Shown: one piece after another, positions 12,053 through 23,607 of the stretch
Numbering within the stretch: position 1 is the stretch's first letter
How the letters are laid out: the number at the start of each line of letters is the position of its first letter
From: Melieria omissa
Taxonomy: Eukaryota; Arthropoda; Insecta; Diptera; Ulidiidae
Assembly: GCA_963971225.1 (NCBI GenBank)
Contig: OZ020268.1
Location: 114,792,830-114,856,829 of the forward strand
Length of the DNA stretch: 64,000 nucleotides
Direction of reading: 5' to 3'
The notes under the pieces: model-generated
The model's database searches: none
What the model was told of the DNA's origin: nothing
Seen by the model: the letters and a program-made list of their open reading frames with translations, nothing else
Translations under genes and position numbers: made by a program

Positions 12053-13472
12053 TACATATATATATAATAGAATAGTAATAAGCAAATATTAATAATGAAA
12101 TATATAAACATTTATTAGTACATCTTACGTATCTAATGTTGCACATCAAAAGAATGGTATGAAAAATACCTTTCGGTTGATACCCATATCGTGTAAACCT
12201 TTGACGCCGAGCCACGCCTTTTATGGGCGTTTCCCAGGCAAAATTTTTAGTTTGTTAGATGCAGGAGCCAACCCTCTATGCAAAAGCATACTCATTTATT
12301 TTTTCACGAGGGTTCGCTATACTGTTTTTATGCCTAGACGAAAGTGGGGTTTTTGGGACATTTTTGTCGAAAACACAGTTTGATTGTACTTTTTTGGATT
12401 GGTGACTTAAGCAAATCTGTTGGTCGTTAAAATATCTACAAACTTGCCGAAGAGATTAAGGCGATATTCGGAACGATTTAGGACCTATTAGCATTTAAAT
12501 GTTCGAAGACTTAAGTGACGAACTCGACTAAAACGAGCAAACTTCAGAGTCGGATTTCTCTTAAACTAGAGCCAATCCAGCCAAACGGCTGGTGGATCTC
12601 AACTCAGTATACCTATAGAAAGTCCCTCAGTAGATCCCCATGTCTGAATTTTCGACTTGCACAGTGTAATTAATGAATATTTCGCCTAAGTTTGCCCTAG
12701 TCTTAGGTCTATAGTTCTTAGCTCTGTCATATCAGTTCTATATCTATCTTTATTCAAACTGAATTTATATTGAAGCAACGATTAAAAATTCAACACATAA
12801 TCTTTCAATCTTTTTCCTAGAATTCCTACAGAAATTTTTCCAATTTTGAAGTTTCTTTACCTTTCAACTCGCCTGTTATTGGCTAATTTATTAAAATATT
12901 TACCACAATAAATTTGGTGTGCTAGAAAACATAATAAAAAGAAATCACTTAATATGTGTTGATTTCTAGCTGAACAAAATTTGTCCAGCTGCGAATAACT
13001 GAGCACGAAATTTTTGGTAAAAATAGCCGCAAGCCAAACTGATTGAGCTATTAATAACAATTTACACAGCAACTTAACAACAAAGCGAAAATAAGAAAGA
13101 ATACCAAAGAAATGATGTAGAAAACTGAACAGGAAAGTTTTCTCACATGCTGTGCCGACAGCAACAACAACTCTAGTGTGGGACAACCAAACCAATAATA
13201 ATAGTAACAATTAACTAAAAAGAATATTGGAAAATTTTTAATATGTCTGAAATGATGATGAGAACCAGACATAATGAAATGTTGACAAAACAACAATGCA
13301 GCTGAGGTTAGGTTTGTTTTAGTGAATCTCAACTGATGTTGACGGAGAATTGCTTGGGATTTTTTATAGGAATGGACAGTATTGATACCACTAAAGGTTC
13401 AATGATAGTTTTTGAAGCTGAAAGAGAGATGATAAAATATTTTTCATATTTTTGTAGTTGTTAGATGTGCGC
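12053..13472. other. Non-coding DNA, nothing recognised
   Basis: I see no gene, tandem array or paired inverted repeat with target duplication in this segment. Its composition is moderately AT-rich. Confidence 0.45.
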
Positions 13473-13476
13473 TTAA

Positions 13477-13972
13477 CCCATTGCTGCCTAATAGGTAAAA
13501 TTGTACCCATGAAATCTAACTTAAAAAAAAAATCACAGAAAAGTTCGTGGTAGAGATATCTCAAAATCATTGATAGGGATGGTTGGGGTAGAGATGAAAC
13601 TACCTTAGTCTAGTGGAGGTCACCCTAAAAATCCGTCATCTAGCTACAGTTACCAGACTCCAAAAATTGTGAATTTTCCGCGGGTGGAAAATGTGGCGGA
13701 ACGTAGTGGCCTTAGAACCTCACAAAAATCTGCCTCCTAACTCACCTGTAAACAATACATCTTTTATTGACGTGTTGAGCTGGTCACTTTAGGAACTATG
13801 GAAAAAAGCTACCATTGCTGCCTAATGGGTAAAAAATACCCAATGAATATCTCAGCAACGTGCAGAGATAGAAAGCTGAAATTTTGTTTCTGATCATTTG
13901 GGGTCAATTCCAGATCGTGTATGACATTATATCAAAATCGTATGGGCGGAACTGGTATCTGGCTTTAATGGG
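13477..13972. mobile_element. piggyBac-like TTAA MITE (496 bp), degenerate ends
   Basis: TTAA flanks both sides (13473-13476 and 13973-13976). The left end begins CCCATTGCTGCC and the reverse complement of the right end begins CCCATTAAAGCC. Twelve of the first 17 positions agree. A second internal copy of the left motif (CCATTGCTGCCTAATGGG) lies at about 13812. No transposase frame is present. TTAA duplication with CCC-starting ends is the hallmark of piggyBac-type elements, but the low end identity makes this a moderate call. Confidence 0.5.
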
Positions 13973-14159
13973 TTAAACGCGTTTGACTTTTACTTCGTAG
14001 AAGTCCAGAAATTGAAAATCTCACAACTTCGTTTATATGGGAAGCGCTCTCTGGTGGTGAATTTTTGAATTCTAATTAATTTTGTATTTTTTGCACTTAA
14101 AAATGTTGCCGATCGCTGAAAAAGTCATTCAAATCGGCTTAGCAGTTTCCGAGCTGCGA

Positions 14160-14525
14160 AGTTTTACAAGTGGGAGCTAATTTCAAAGAAAATTACCAGT
14201 TTCGCATGGCAGCCCCTTTGAAAGTTGAAGATATTGGTTAGGTATGTATGAAAAAACATTCAGAAGGTAAAATAAATGGGGGAATCAGTCTTACATTTGG
14301 AGCGTCTGGGTGCAACCTGGGAGCAATGGGAGCCCATTTTATGAAACCAATCATTTTGTATGGAAGCCCCATTAACGGTTGGATATAGAGGGTTGGTACG
14401 TATGAAAGACATGTTTAGAAACAAAAATTAGTGGGGGTTTGTCCTAGAATTGAATCCTCTAGGAGCCATTTCTGAGCAGCTGTGGAGAAATTGGGTGAAT
14501 TTTCAAGCACTTTTGGAAACATAGA
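14160..14525 (+). repeat. Dispersed repeat, partner of an inverted copy at 63.56-63.93 kb
   Basis: Shared landmarks are GGGAGCAATGGGAGCCCATT, CATTTTGTATGG.AGCCCCATTAA and CAGCTGTGGAG. They occur in the same order in the reverse complement of 63,560-63,935. Pairwise identity looks well below 90 percent, so the copies are old. No protein frame, inverted ends or target duplication could be defined, and the family is unknown to me. Confidence 0.7.
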
Positions 14526-15518
14526 ACTTGATGCGAGGCCATTTAATGCCATTTCAGCCTTCTAATTTTTTTGCTCATGTAATTTATCATAAAACCTCAT
14601 ACAATGAGACATTTTAGAGCAAAGAGGAACTATTATAAAGAATCGCTATATAACACTAAATCTTGTCGGACAGTAAGAGAGCAAGGAAAGAAAGAAAGAA
14701 CACGAACGAACGAGGGTTAACATGGATAGGTCAAAAAACTCTGTCAAAACAAAAAGATTTACTGTAAGACAACTAATAGAAAATGAAGTTAGTTGAAAGA
14801 AGAAGAAGTAAGATGGAAAGACAAAGGAAAAGAAGTAAGATGGAAGAGTCTTGTGGAGGTCCTATGCTCCTGAGAGAAGTGAACAAGGAAAAAAAGAAGA
14901 AGTAACGAAAGAAAATTCTACGGGATCCGCTACTGATAGCGAGCGCTTTAGCGCCATTTTGAAACCATACAAATTTGGTAAACCTTAAAAAAGAGTAGAA
15001 GATTGGATTAGCTTTTGATTGAGTAAAGCGATAATACTCTTTCTTCTTTTAAGATTCCATTTTATCCCATTAAGTGTTCCATCATGAAGCCTATGTTGCC
15101 TACTCGTATGTTCTATGGGTTCAAAACTCCTTAGATTTATTGATGAAGTTAAGTAGTTTCGGTATCTGTACTGGGAGCCGTACGGGCCTGATTAAAACCT
15201 GGATTGTACTGTAATGTAGAAACTTCCATTTTCTTTGCCTGATATTTTATGATCACAGATGTTAATCTGACAAGCGATGGATAAATTAACTAACAGATAG
15301 TCAAAGGACTAATACGGGGCTGATAGATATATAAATTAAATATATATAGAGGGGGATTTCAAAACAAAAGAAAGGAACACTTGGATGGAGGTATAAAAGG
15401 TTGACTGGGTGATTGTATTGATGAACGGATATAAAGGCATATGTAGGAATGTAAAGAAAACTAGAACATGCATATAAAAGAAGGGGGGAAAACATAAATA
15501 AGTGGAAGGACAACAGAT
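14526..15518. other. Non-coding DNA with a truncated retroposon tail
   Basis: Near 14,850-14,895 there is a short copy of the GTGAACAAGG plus A-run tail that also ends the retroposon at 6838. It is 5'-truncated to about 45 bases and sits within GAAGTAAGATGGAA purine-rich repeats. Nothing else is recognisable. Confidence 0.45.
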
Positions 15519-15526
15519 AGAAAACT

Positions 15527-16111
15527 CAGTGTTGAGTGATCAGGAGATTTCCTCCTAGATTTAGAAGATTCTTGGCCTTTTAGGAGCATTTCGACAAGAA
15601 AGAATTGTTTAGGAGAAAATTTAGGAGATTTATATTTTATGTTAGGGGAGTTTTTGGATCCTTAGTGGATTTTTGGGAGTTTTTTGGATAACGAAGTATG
15701 ATGTATTGGGAACACTGGCAACAAAACATGTTTAGACAACTATTTTAATAGTCAAAGAATTCTATTGTGTTAAAAATTGTTGAGCTTACAAAATCTCATT
15801 CATCAAAATCTCATTATCTCGTTCTCACTTATTACTTTCACAATGAAATCTCGCCAAAAATGGTACTTTTTATTTAATTCATTTGATATATGTTTTTTTT
15901 TGTTAAGTTTTTGTTGTTAAACTGCAGATGAATAAAAACAGGCTGCATTAAAAAAAATTATATGTATATATTTTTATGTTTTATGAGAAGTTTAATTTCT
16001 TTTGAAATTACGTTAATTATATAAAAAAAAGTTTAAGAGATTTTTTGGAAGGAAATTTCAGTATTTTTTTAAGATTAAGGAGAAAGTCATTTCAGGTATC
16101 TGGCAACACTG
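15527..16111 (+). mobile_element. hAT-like MITE family A, copy 1 (585 bp)
   Basis: The ends are CAGTGTTG...CAACACTG, with the right end reading ATCTGGCAACACTG. The 8-mer AGAAAACT sits directly on both sides (15519-15526 and 16112-16119), a perfect 8-bp target duplication as made by hAT transposases. The body begins with a diagnostic palindromic stretch, AGGAGATTTCCTCCTAGATT, shared with the copies at 29.4 and 33.5 kb. There is no transposase frame. Confidence 0.88.
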
Positions 16112-16155
16112 AGAAAACTATAGGCAGGGAGTTTAAGAGCCAGCTCGGTGATTAA

Positions 16156-16589
16156 CCCTTTCAACCCCAAAGTGGCCAGAGAGCAACTTCACCTATTTGT
16201 CATGTTATAGCAGAAGCTACGATTGATTTATGGGTTTAATTTAAGTAGGCACCAACAATTTATTATTTTTAGAAGTGAATTCAAAGTAAATTCCAAAAAG
16301 TTTACTCTTGTCCCCAAAATATATTCCAATAACGTGTAGAGATATCAGGGAATGTTTATTGTCTTATTGAAGTCTATGAATTGGGCGCTTTTGATGAAAA
16401 CCCTGTTTTATTCATAATGGTTAAATAAAATCAAAAACGGATAATTTTGTATTTTTCCTTAAATATAAAATAATTTTTCTGTAACTAAAAAATATTTATA
16501 CAAAATTTATTTAACCCGTTTAAAGTTAAAATTGTTCAAAAGTAAACTAGCTCTAGAACTCTAACAAAGAGGGGTCGGTGTCGAAAGGG
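16156..16589. mobile_element. piggyBac-like TTAA MITE (434 bp)
   Basis: TTAA occurs on both sides (16152-16155 and 16590-16593). The left end is CCCTTTCAACCCC and the reverse complement of the right end is CCCTTTCGACACC, so the first seven bases are identical. No coding capacity is seen. It lies 44 bp from the hAT-like element at 15527-16111. Confidence 0.6.
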
Positions 16590-16593
16590 TTAA

Positions 16594-19375
16594 ACAGGTA
16601 GATATTGTGAATTCGATCCTTTAAGAGAGGTTTAGTGGTTCAAACCTATATAGTCAATTCAATCCCTCAAGGGAGGTTTAGTGGTTCAAATCCCCAAATA
16701 TCTGTTTGTTTAAAAAATGTATGGCTGACAAATATGCTGTCAAATGGTATTCTGCTGAAGAGTTGTTGTCTGCGGAACCTTCAAAAATTGGAATTCTAGT
16801 GACTAACTATGTTGGTTCCAAAACAACACAGAACCATACTGCGAGCACTACAATGAAGTAGACCACTGAAGTAAAGCGCGTATTCTTCACCTTTAGTTGC
16901 TTCGATCAAGAAAGTGTACACCTCTGCAGAGGTCGTCGAGGAGGTAACCATGATTATGTAGTTTCGAAGAGTCGACTCAAACAAATTTGTGGAGCATTTG
17001 ATGGAAATCATAGAAAAGTCGATAGCAGCAGAACTTTCTAGAACTTCTTAGAACTTCCTGTTCTACGAATGACAGAAAATATTAGAAAAAAATTGAACAT
17101 TACTTCCCTTCCCCGAACAAATGCCTGACCACGGTACTACTGGGACTGGGACCAAGGACTGGCGAATCAGTTCACTGAGATGGTTTTCCTCGATAAGAAT
17201 ACGGAATACTGACATGTGACTCCCGCCGATGATATAAAAAGTTAGTCAATTCAGCAGCTACAATCAAATTCAATAGAATTCAAGTTAAGACAAAAACAAA
17301 ATAAACTTGTTCGATGATCGTTGAGTGGAAAGTTTGAAGATCGCTAATGCTAAAAAAACAGCGCACCAAAAGCAACGAGGAAAACTGTTTAACATTGAGG
17401 TCTGAAATGTTTAGTATTAGCAAAAAAACAACAACAACAACAATGCATGTAGTTAACATTCTAGTATAAGAATATTGGATTGGAAAAAAGTAGCCAACGA
17501 CAAATAGCGCTAGAATTCAACGCCCATAACAAGCGGCCAACAACAACAACGATGGACACAGATCAACGACCAAACCAACGAGCAGCAAAAATCACCGCGA
17601 AAACGGCGCAGAGGTAACACGAATTTAAATATTCCCAGATCGATGACCCAAAATCGGACGCGTCTGCGTCTGCGGACGTAACCGAATCGAAACGCGCACT
17701 CAATTGAACTGTCTTGAGCAGTTCTGGTCAGCGCGCGCACGGAGGGCAGTGCGGGCCGCCAACGAATCGAGAACGTTGCTGTGGCAAACGCAAAAGAGTT
17801 TCCGTAAAAAGGCAAACTGTTGAAATAAAATGTTGCTGTTGCGTTAGAATTTTGTTGTTGTTGTTATCGTTGTTTGTGTTGTTGTTGTGCTGCCATGTCT
17901 TGGCATGATTTTGATATATTGATTGCTGGGCATTGATTTGCGACTTTCAAATTGACTCACTGTCGAACGCGTCGTCTGACTGACTGGCGTCCAGCGTGAA
18001 ATCTTTCACAATTTGCTGCTCACACGCGGCGGCGGCGGCCGCGCCGATTTGGGGCGATTGCTTTGCGAAATTCTCCCGATTGCTTGCCGGACTGTCACCA
18101 TTGGCCAACTGTTGATTGTTGCTGTTGTTGCTTCACGTTCGAATGCCGCTGTAACGTTGCCATGATTCTTACATATTTTGTTTCTTACATATCTTTGTTG
18201 TTCTTGTTGATAAATTGGCACAGAAATAAATGACAGCAAAATAAAGTCAAGAAATTTGCATAACATTTGCAAAAACGTACAATTTTTTTTGTTGTGTTGG
18301 TGCCGTTGGCCATGATTTTTTTAATTTTTTTTGTCATAAATTTTGTTATTTTTTTTTAATGTATGTACATATTTTTGTGAAATTCTAAACTTTCTTCAAA
18401 CTGAATGGTTTTTATGGGATTTGCGCAAATCATTTGTAAATTTTGTGGAATGAAGCCCAATCGCTGACCGGACCCAACAACATGGCGTGTAAACTTCGAC
18501 ACAATTAATTAACCACCGCCCGATCTGCGCCTGAAAGCGAAGCTCGCTTGGGACGCACATTTTTCGGCGCTAATCATTTGCAAACACGATGCTTTGTTGT
18601 TTAACAAACAGTGCTAATCAAAGTTAAAACAACAAGAAACACTCGGCCGGCTGCATTTCGGCCATAAGTCACGTTCTAAGACAGATACCATACACACACA
18701 CACACACTAAATTCTATTAAAGCAGCAAAGTAGTAAACTAAGCCAGGGGTAGGCGGCAAAACGTTGAAACCATAAAAGCAAATAACTATAAAGAAACACC
18801 AACAAAAAGTACGTGCAACTGTTGCACGTTTCATGTTGAGCGGCACAACGCACAGCGCACGCGCACACGCACACAACGCGCGTTGCCACTGGCTTTGGCT
18901 GGTTTTATCGTCGTTGCTGCTGTTGTTGTTGTTGATGTGGTTGTTAAAAGTCAGTTAGTGGCAAAAAGTTTAACGTAACATTAATTGGTATTAGACAGGT
19001 TAACAAGTTCTAATGTGTAGTTAACAGCATCTGATAAAAATGAATTATCTGCTTAGTGAAATAAATGCGATAAAATGGCAGCGCCGAGTTGATTGAGGGG
19101 ATGTTTGATGCGGCAGAAAGTTTCGTAGTAAACGACAAGTTGAATTGAGTCAGAAGCTGAGCAGCAGCAAAAAGGTGGACTGCCGTTGAGATTTTAATTA
19201 ATTTTTGTATACAAATGTTGCGCAACATTGTTGATGTCTGTGCAGTGCCGCTTGTGGGTGAACTATTCGATTGGATTATGGTTTGCCGAGTACAACATGG
19301 GTTCAATTCAGTTTTGAGTATACGATTTATTGGCATTCGTGTAGTGAACCATTTCGCTGTTGCTTCCTTGATCAA
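16594..19375. other. Non-coding DNA with a GC-richer island at about 17.5-18.1 kb
   Basis: Two direct copies of a segment ending TTAGTGGTTCAAA lie at about 16630 and 16681. They look like tRNA B-box sequences but no cloverleaf surrounds them. A TATAAAA at about 17231 sits in non-repeat DNA. The island at 17,500-18,130 is rich in CG dinucleotides and open in several frames, but no domain is recognisable. CAA/TTG runs and CA microsatellites (about 18,690-18,706) occur downstream. Confidence 0.45.
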
Positions 19376-20310
19376 GGACTTCCCGGCTTTAGAGAGGAAA
19401 CTAAACATGAGAGTCAACCCGCGTTGATAAGATAGGACTATCCTACTTAAAAGAGAAAACTAAGCATTAGAGTCAACCCGCATTGACAAGGTAGGACTTC
19501 CCTGCTTCAGAGAGAAAACTTAACATTACAGTCAACCTGCATTGCGAAGATAGAACTTCCCTACTTGAGGGAGAAAACTAAGCCTTAGAGTCAACCTGCA
19601 TTGATTCGATAGGACTTCCCTACTTGAGAGAGAAAACTAAGCATTTGACTCAACCTGCATTGCGAAGATAGAACTTCCCTACTTGAGGGAGAAAACTAAG
19701 CCTTAGAGTCAACCTGCATTGATTAGATAGGACTTCCCTACTTGAGAGAGAAAACTAAACATTAGAGTCAACCCGCATTGCTAAGATAGGACTTTCCTAC
19801 TTGAGGGAGAAAACTAAGCATTTGACTCAACCTGCATTGCGAAGATAGAACTTCCCTACTTGTGGGAGAAAACTAAGCCTTAGAGTCAACCTGCATTGTT
19901 TAGATAGGACTTCCCTACTTGAGAGAGAAAACTAAACATTAGAGTCAACCCGCATTGACAAGATAGGACTTCCCTACTTGAGAGAGAAAAACTAAGCATT
20001 AGAGTCAACCCGCATTGATTAGATAGGACTTCCCTACTTGAGAGAGAAAAACTAAGCATTAGAGTCAACCCGCATTGATTAGATAGGACTTCCCTACTTG
20101 AGAGAGAAAAACTAAGCATTAGAGTCAACCCGCATTGCAAAGATAGGACTTCCCTTCTTTAGAGAGAAAACTAAGCATTAGAGTCAACCCGCATAGCAAC
20201 GATAGGACTTGCCCACATGAGAGAGAAAACTAACCATTAGAGTCAACCCGCATTGCAAAGAAAGAACTTTCCTACTTTAGAGGAAAAGTCAAGCCGCATT
20301 GCAAAGATGG
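19376..20310. repeat. 60-bp minisatellite, about 16 copies
   Basis: The unit is GACTTCCCTACTTGAGAGAG followed by AAAACTAAGCATTAGAGTCA and ACCCGCATTGATTAGATAG. GAGTCAACC landmarks recur about every 59-60 bases. Three consecutive units (about 19,980-20,160) are nearly identical and the array decays toward both edges. The minus strand reads as a 20-residue repeat (QCGLTLMLSFSLSSREVLSN) because 60 is a multiple of three. I do not regard it as a gene. Confidence 0.95.
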
Positions 20311-20559
20311 GACTTTATGCATTTTAGTCCTGTCTCCAGATAAGCGAGAGAGACTATTAAACCATATTTCACGTCTTCTTTCCTGTAGCTGCATGCAGCT
20401 GCAGCAAAAGGAATATTTTGATATCTCCAATGCCGCTGCGTTTAGAGCAAATGACCATTGACCGGTAATCACTTCTTTAATCTATAAACATTGCTTCGAA
20501 AAATTAACAGTAGATCCACCTAGATCCAGTAGATCTATCTAGATCCACTAGATTTGCCA

Positions 20560-21480
20560 CCAACTGTCGGTTATCCGCAGTAAAAAGTCCTGCATCTGTC
20601 TTAGCCTTGGATTAAAAGACGGTGGATGGTGGGAACAGATAGTGCCGCTTGGGTTCTAAACCCAAAACAGACCGCAGCTCATCAGCAGACTCATTCCCGT
20701 TAATTCCGCATAGTCGGATATCAAGCAGATGTTAAAGTTCACTGATAACCCACCTACCTCAGCAAATCTGTACAGTCTCTTACTTATGGAGAGAAAGTAA
20801 AAATCCCCACCAAGGAGATTTGCTGTAGCAGAATTCTTCCTTGCTTCCTTTATTATACAAACTTTTGTTTAAAGGACACACAAACATCTGAAAGATGTCC
20901 AGATGTTCCATTTTTTACTGGAAATCCCTGTTGTTGGCGTCTCCTTCAACCTCATAGTGCATTTTAGAACCATCCGTGTACAGAGAGATTCCTACCTTAG
21001 AAAAAGTAGATGCTTTAACTTCCTTCTGGAAGAGAAGAGTAGGGTCAACTTAACATCAAGGACGCCACCATTTGTGGAGTAGTTTGTTACCTCGTCCTTC
21101 GGAACCCTTCGTCTTGCCACCCTTTGAGATGATTCTTGCAGTGTCAACGCACTTGAAGTGCCCGCCTGTCTTGTAAATAATTCCATTGGTAGCATAAGGC
21201 AGGACTTCTTCAGGACTGGCCTTCGTAATGCAGTTCTAGAAACAATATTTGATTTTTCTCAAGCGCGGGAACCAAACTAGTACCCCGTACTTGAGTATTA
21301 GTCGAACTTTAGCCCCTTAGGTCTACCGAATCATATTCCCTTGTAGGTCCCATCTTTTATCATACATGCCTCTTGCATGAGTAGTACGCGGCCAATGCTT
21401 TCATGAGTCTTTCCAGAAAGATTGTCTTTCAGCTTAACTTGGCAGTATGCACATTGAATTCAGCTTTGATGAAAGTACTT
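20560..21480 (-). pseudogene. Decayed non-LTR retrotransposon: reverse transcriptase thumb and RNase H
   Basis: Reading the minus strand from high to low coordinates, there is a stretch like LILKYGVLVWFPRL at about 21,250-21,310, the late reverse-transcriptase motif. A connector region follows (LPMELFTRQAGTSSALTLQES). LYTDGSKM (the YTDGSK core is 20963-20980) then opens the RNase H domain. GINGNESADEL (20675-20707) closes it and corresponds to the family's GNExADEL motif. The two RNase H motifs happen to share a frame, but stops and small shifts lie between them. Such RNase H-bearing elements belong to the R1/LOA/I group. No 5' portion or target duplication could be found. Confidence 0.75.
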
Positions 21481-22741
21481 CAAATCAAAGATTATGCAAC
21501 CGCTGCTTTTCAGTTTTTGAAAATTAACATGTAATGGGTTCTGAAATGACCTAAGAGTATGTATTGAAAATCAAACTCTGATGGTTTATGAACAGTTTTT
21601 TAAATCAACCACTGATATGGGTTTAAAGTTTGTATGATTCAACAGGCAGGCAATGTTTGAAAGTGAGTAAGAATTACCTAGTTGGAAGAAATTACTAAAC
21701 TCAAGCGTGCAGGTCGGAAGCTGCTAGCCTGCGATAAATAGAGATGTATATCTGAAGAATGGCTGGATGAGTGATTGAGTTTTTGAAGGAACTGAAGCCG
21801 ACAAGCACTTTGCATCTAGAATGAGAATACATGTGAGGATATCAGGAAGAGATTAATTGCTGACTTATATCATGCATCAGCTATGCGTTTTATAGATAAA
21901 ATTTTATAGCGTTAGACCACCAGGCGGTGATTAGGTGCTTGTGACAATCGAAACTAACATTAAGGACACTAACCTCATGTTGGGACAAAGCAGAACGAGG
22001 TAGTAAAAAAGTAGGACAGAGAGAGTTCCGAAATGAACTTCTGTGGATTACAACGGAACAGTGATTTACTTTTGCATAATCTCGAGACTCCACAAAATGG
22101 ACTTTGACTTTGGACAAACTGTAGACTCAAAGTCCAGTGTAAAAAAACATTAAGCAGTAAATCGAAGAAGGTGTTTCTAAGGCGAAGACTCTGATTTGGG
22201 ACCATCAAAACTTCAGGTGATACCCAGCTTGACTAAATCTTCAGCGACTCAGACGAGACAGCTGCGCACTTTTTATGTCATCAGCCAAATAAATCGAAAT
22301 GTGATCTATCCTAAAACACTGACACGGCTATAAAGATATTTCTGATGACATAAAAAGTTAGGTTAGGTTAGTTTACCTGTTTGGTATCTAGCGATAGCAG
22401 TTAGATCTGCTTAGTTTTGCGGATCGACGTAAAGTGGTCGGTTAGAATGTGGGCGTTCTTAGCGAAGTTCAGCAGCTACTTCATGTCATGTTTGGGAACC
22501 TCTTCTAAACCAGAAAAGAACGAGGCCCCTAGGTTAGGTTAGGTTGCGGTGGCTGCCTCTATAAGAGACACACTTGGAGGCCTGAAAGGCCCATTGTGAT
22601 ACCACATATTTCACCCGTTTTTGAACTATGTATGCAACACTGTTTTTTGCCAACATATGTTACAGCACACATTTCAAGCGGATGGGGAAAGGGGGGGAGG
22701 GGACCTACAGTTTAACGCCGAATCCGAACGGCGATTGGCAA
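21481..22741. other. Non-coding DNA with a short perfect inverted repeat and a GGTTAG-rich repeat
   Basis: Apart from the hairpin at 22268-22358, the segment at about 22,355-22,610 contains GTTAGGTTAGGTTGCGGTGG-type sequence. I think it belongs to a dispersed insect repeat, but only one copy lies in this window so I cannot show it. No coding region is recognised. Confidence 0.45.
22268..22358. repeat. Perfect 17-bp inverted repeat with 57-bp loop
   Basis: ACTTTTTATGTCATCAG at 22268-22284 is the exact reverse complement of 22342-22358. It may be a miniature element or a hairpin. No flanking target duplication is clear. Confidence 0.8.
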
Positions 22742-22993
22742 TTTTTTTTTTTTCGTTCACACTTGGAGGTTTTTGCCATTGCCTGCCAAGAGCGCACTTG
22801 TGTGATTCTTGTAATTCTCATTCCCTTCATGTGGATAGCGATAGAAGTAGATGAGTTGTGATTCTTGTAATTCTCATTCCCTTCATGTGAATAGCCATAG
22901 AAGTAGAAGAGTTGTTCACCAGCCCGAGCCAGGAATCGAACCTGGAGCCTTTGGTATGAGGAGCCAGCGTGCTACCCGCTTGACTATCGAGGC
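22742..22993 (-). mobile_element. tRNA-derived SINE (about 252 bp)
   Basis: On the minus strand the element starts with a 73-nt tRNA-like head (22921-22993). The head has a perfect B box GGTTCGATTCC (22932-22942), a T-arm with matching CCAGG/CCTGG stems, and an A-box-like TAGTCAAGCGGG (22975-22986). A body with a 56-bp internal tandem duplication follows, and it ends in a run of 12 A (22742-22753 as T on the plus strand). Head, body and A-tail are the SINE plan, transcribed by RNA polymerase III. The acceptor and anticodon stems pair poorly, so it is not a functional tRNA. No target duplication was found. Confidence 0.65.
22921..22993 (-). other. tRNA-like pol III promoter head of the SINE
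   Basis: It has the length and T-arm of a tRNA with intact B box and approximate A box. The acceptor stem has mismatches (5' GCCTCGA against 3' CTCGGGC), and the anticodon stem reduces to TGG/CCA. This fits a SINE head or tRNA pseudogene better than a working tRNA gene. Confidence 0.6.
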
Positions 22994-23047
22994 CGACCTA
23001 AGTGAGTAAGTCGCAGTATTAAGATTATCGAACAGGAGCAAAGATTG

Positions 23048-23435
23048 TGCTTCATAGTTTCCTTGGCACCATTTTCTTTACATTTTACATACATATTAGA
23101 GGTATTCACAACTCATTTCTTCATAAGTTCGGTACTCAGTCATTTTTCTAGGTGAATTTTGTTTTTGTAAAAAAAATCAAAATACTGAAATAAGTGCCAG
23201 GCTCAACAATTCCTGTTTAGTTGGTAACATTTTAATTTTTAGACAATTTTAGAAAGTGCTTCAGGGTTTCCTTGGTACCATTTTCTTTACATTAAATAAA
23301 TATTAGAGGCAATCAGAAATCGTTAGTTCATTAGTTCGGTACATAGTACGTTTCTAAATGTATTTAAAAAAATAAATAAATACATAAAATACTGAAATAT
23401 GTGACAGGCTCAACAATTCGTTCGTTAGTTGGTAA
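23048..23435. repeat. Tandem duplication, period about 208 bp
   Basis: GTGCTTCA followed by GTTTCCTTGG and CATTTTCTTTACATT starts at 23048 and again at 23256. Each copy ends with GGCTCAACAATTC and GTTGGTAAC. The hAT-like MITE at 23436 inserted into the end of the second copy. Confidence 0.8.
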
Positions 23436-23599
23436 CAGGAGCATTTCACAAAAATACTTTGGGGGGGTTTCCAAAAATAATTCTTTAATATTCGTAAATG
23501 TTTATGCAGATTTCTTTTATTTTGTATGTAGTTTTAATGTCGATCCTAATATTTCGGAGGGGTTTCAACCCCCAATATCACCCCCTGATTCCACCACTG
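23436..23599 (-). mobile_element. hAT-like MITE family B, copy 1 (164 bp)
   Basis: The right end reads CTGATTCCACCACTG and the left end CAGGAGCATTTCA, degenerate versions of CAGTGGCGGATTCAG. GTTGGTAA stands directly on both sides (23428-23435 and 23600-23607), a perfect 8-bp duplication. It aligns, reverse-complemented, to the element at 25216-25374 over its whole length, including the G-run and C-run blocks near the ends. No coding capacity. Confidence 0.85.
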
Positions 23600-23607
23600 G
23601 TTGGTAA

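Noticed and set aside
16612..16705. Two GGTTCAAA(C/T)C segments resembling tRNA B boxes
   Set aside because: No A box, acceptor stem or cloverleaf around them; they are a simple direct duplication.
17220..17290. TATAAAA plus downstream AGTCAATTC as an LTR or core promoter
   Set aside because: No second LTR, primer-binding site or good initiator match is visible.
22355..22550. TTAGG-like repeats suggesting telomeric sequence
   Set aside because: Only two or three units occur; Diptera lack TTAGG telomeres, and the motif fits a dispersed repeat.
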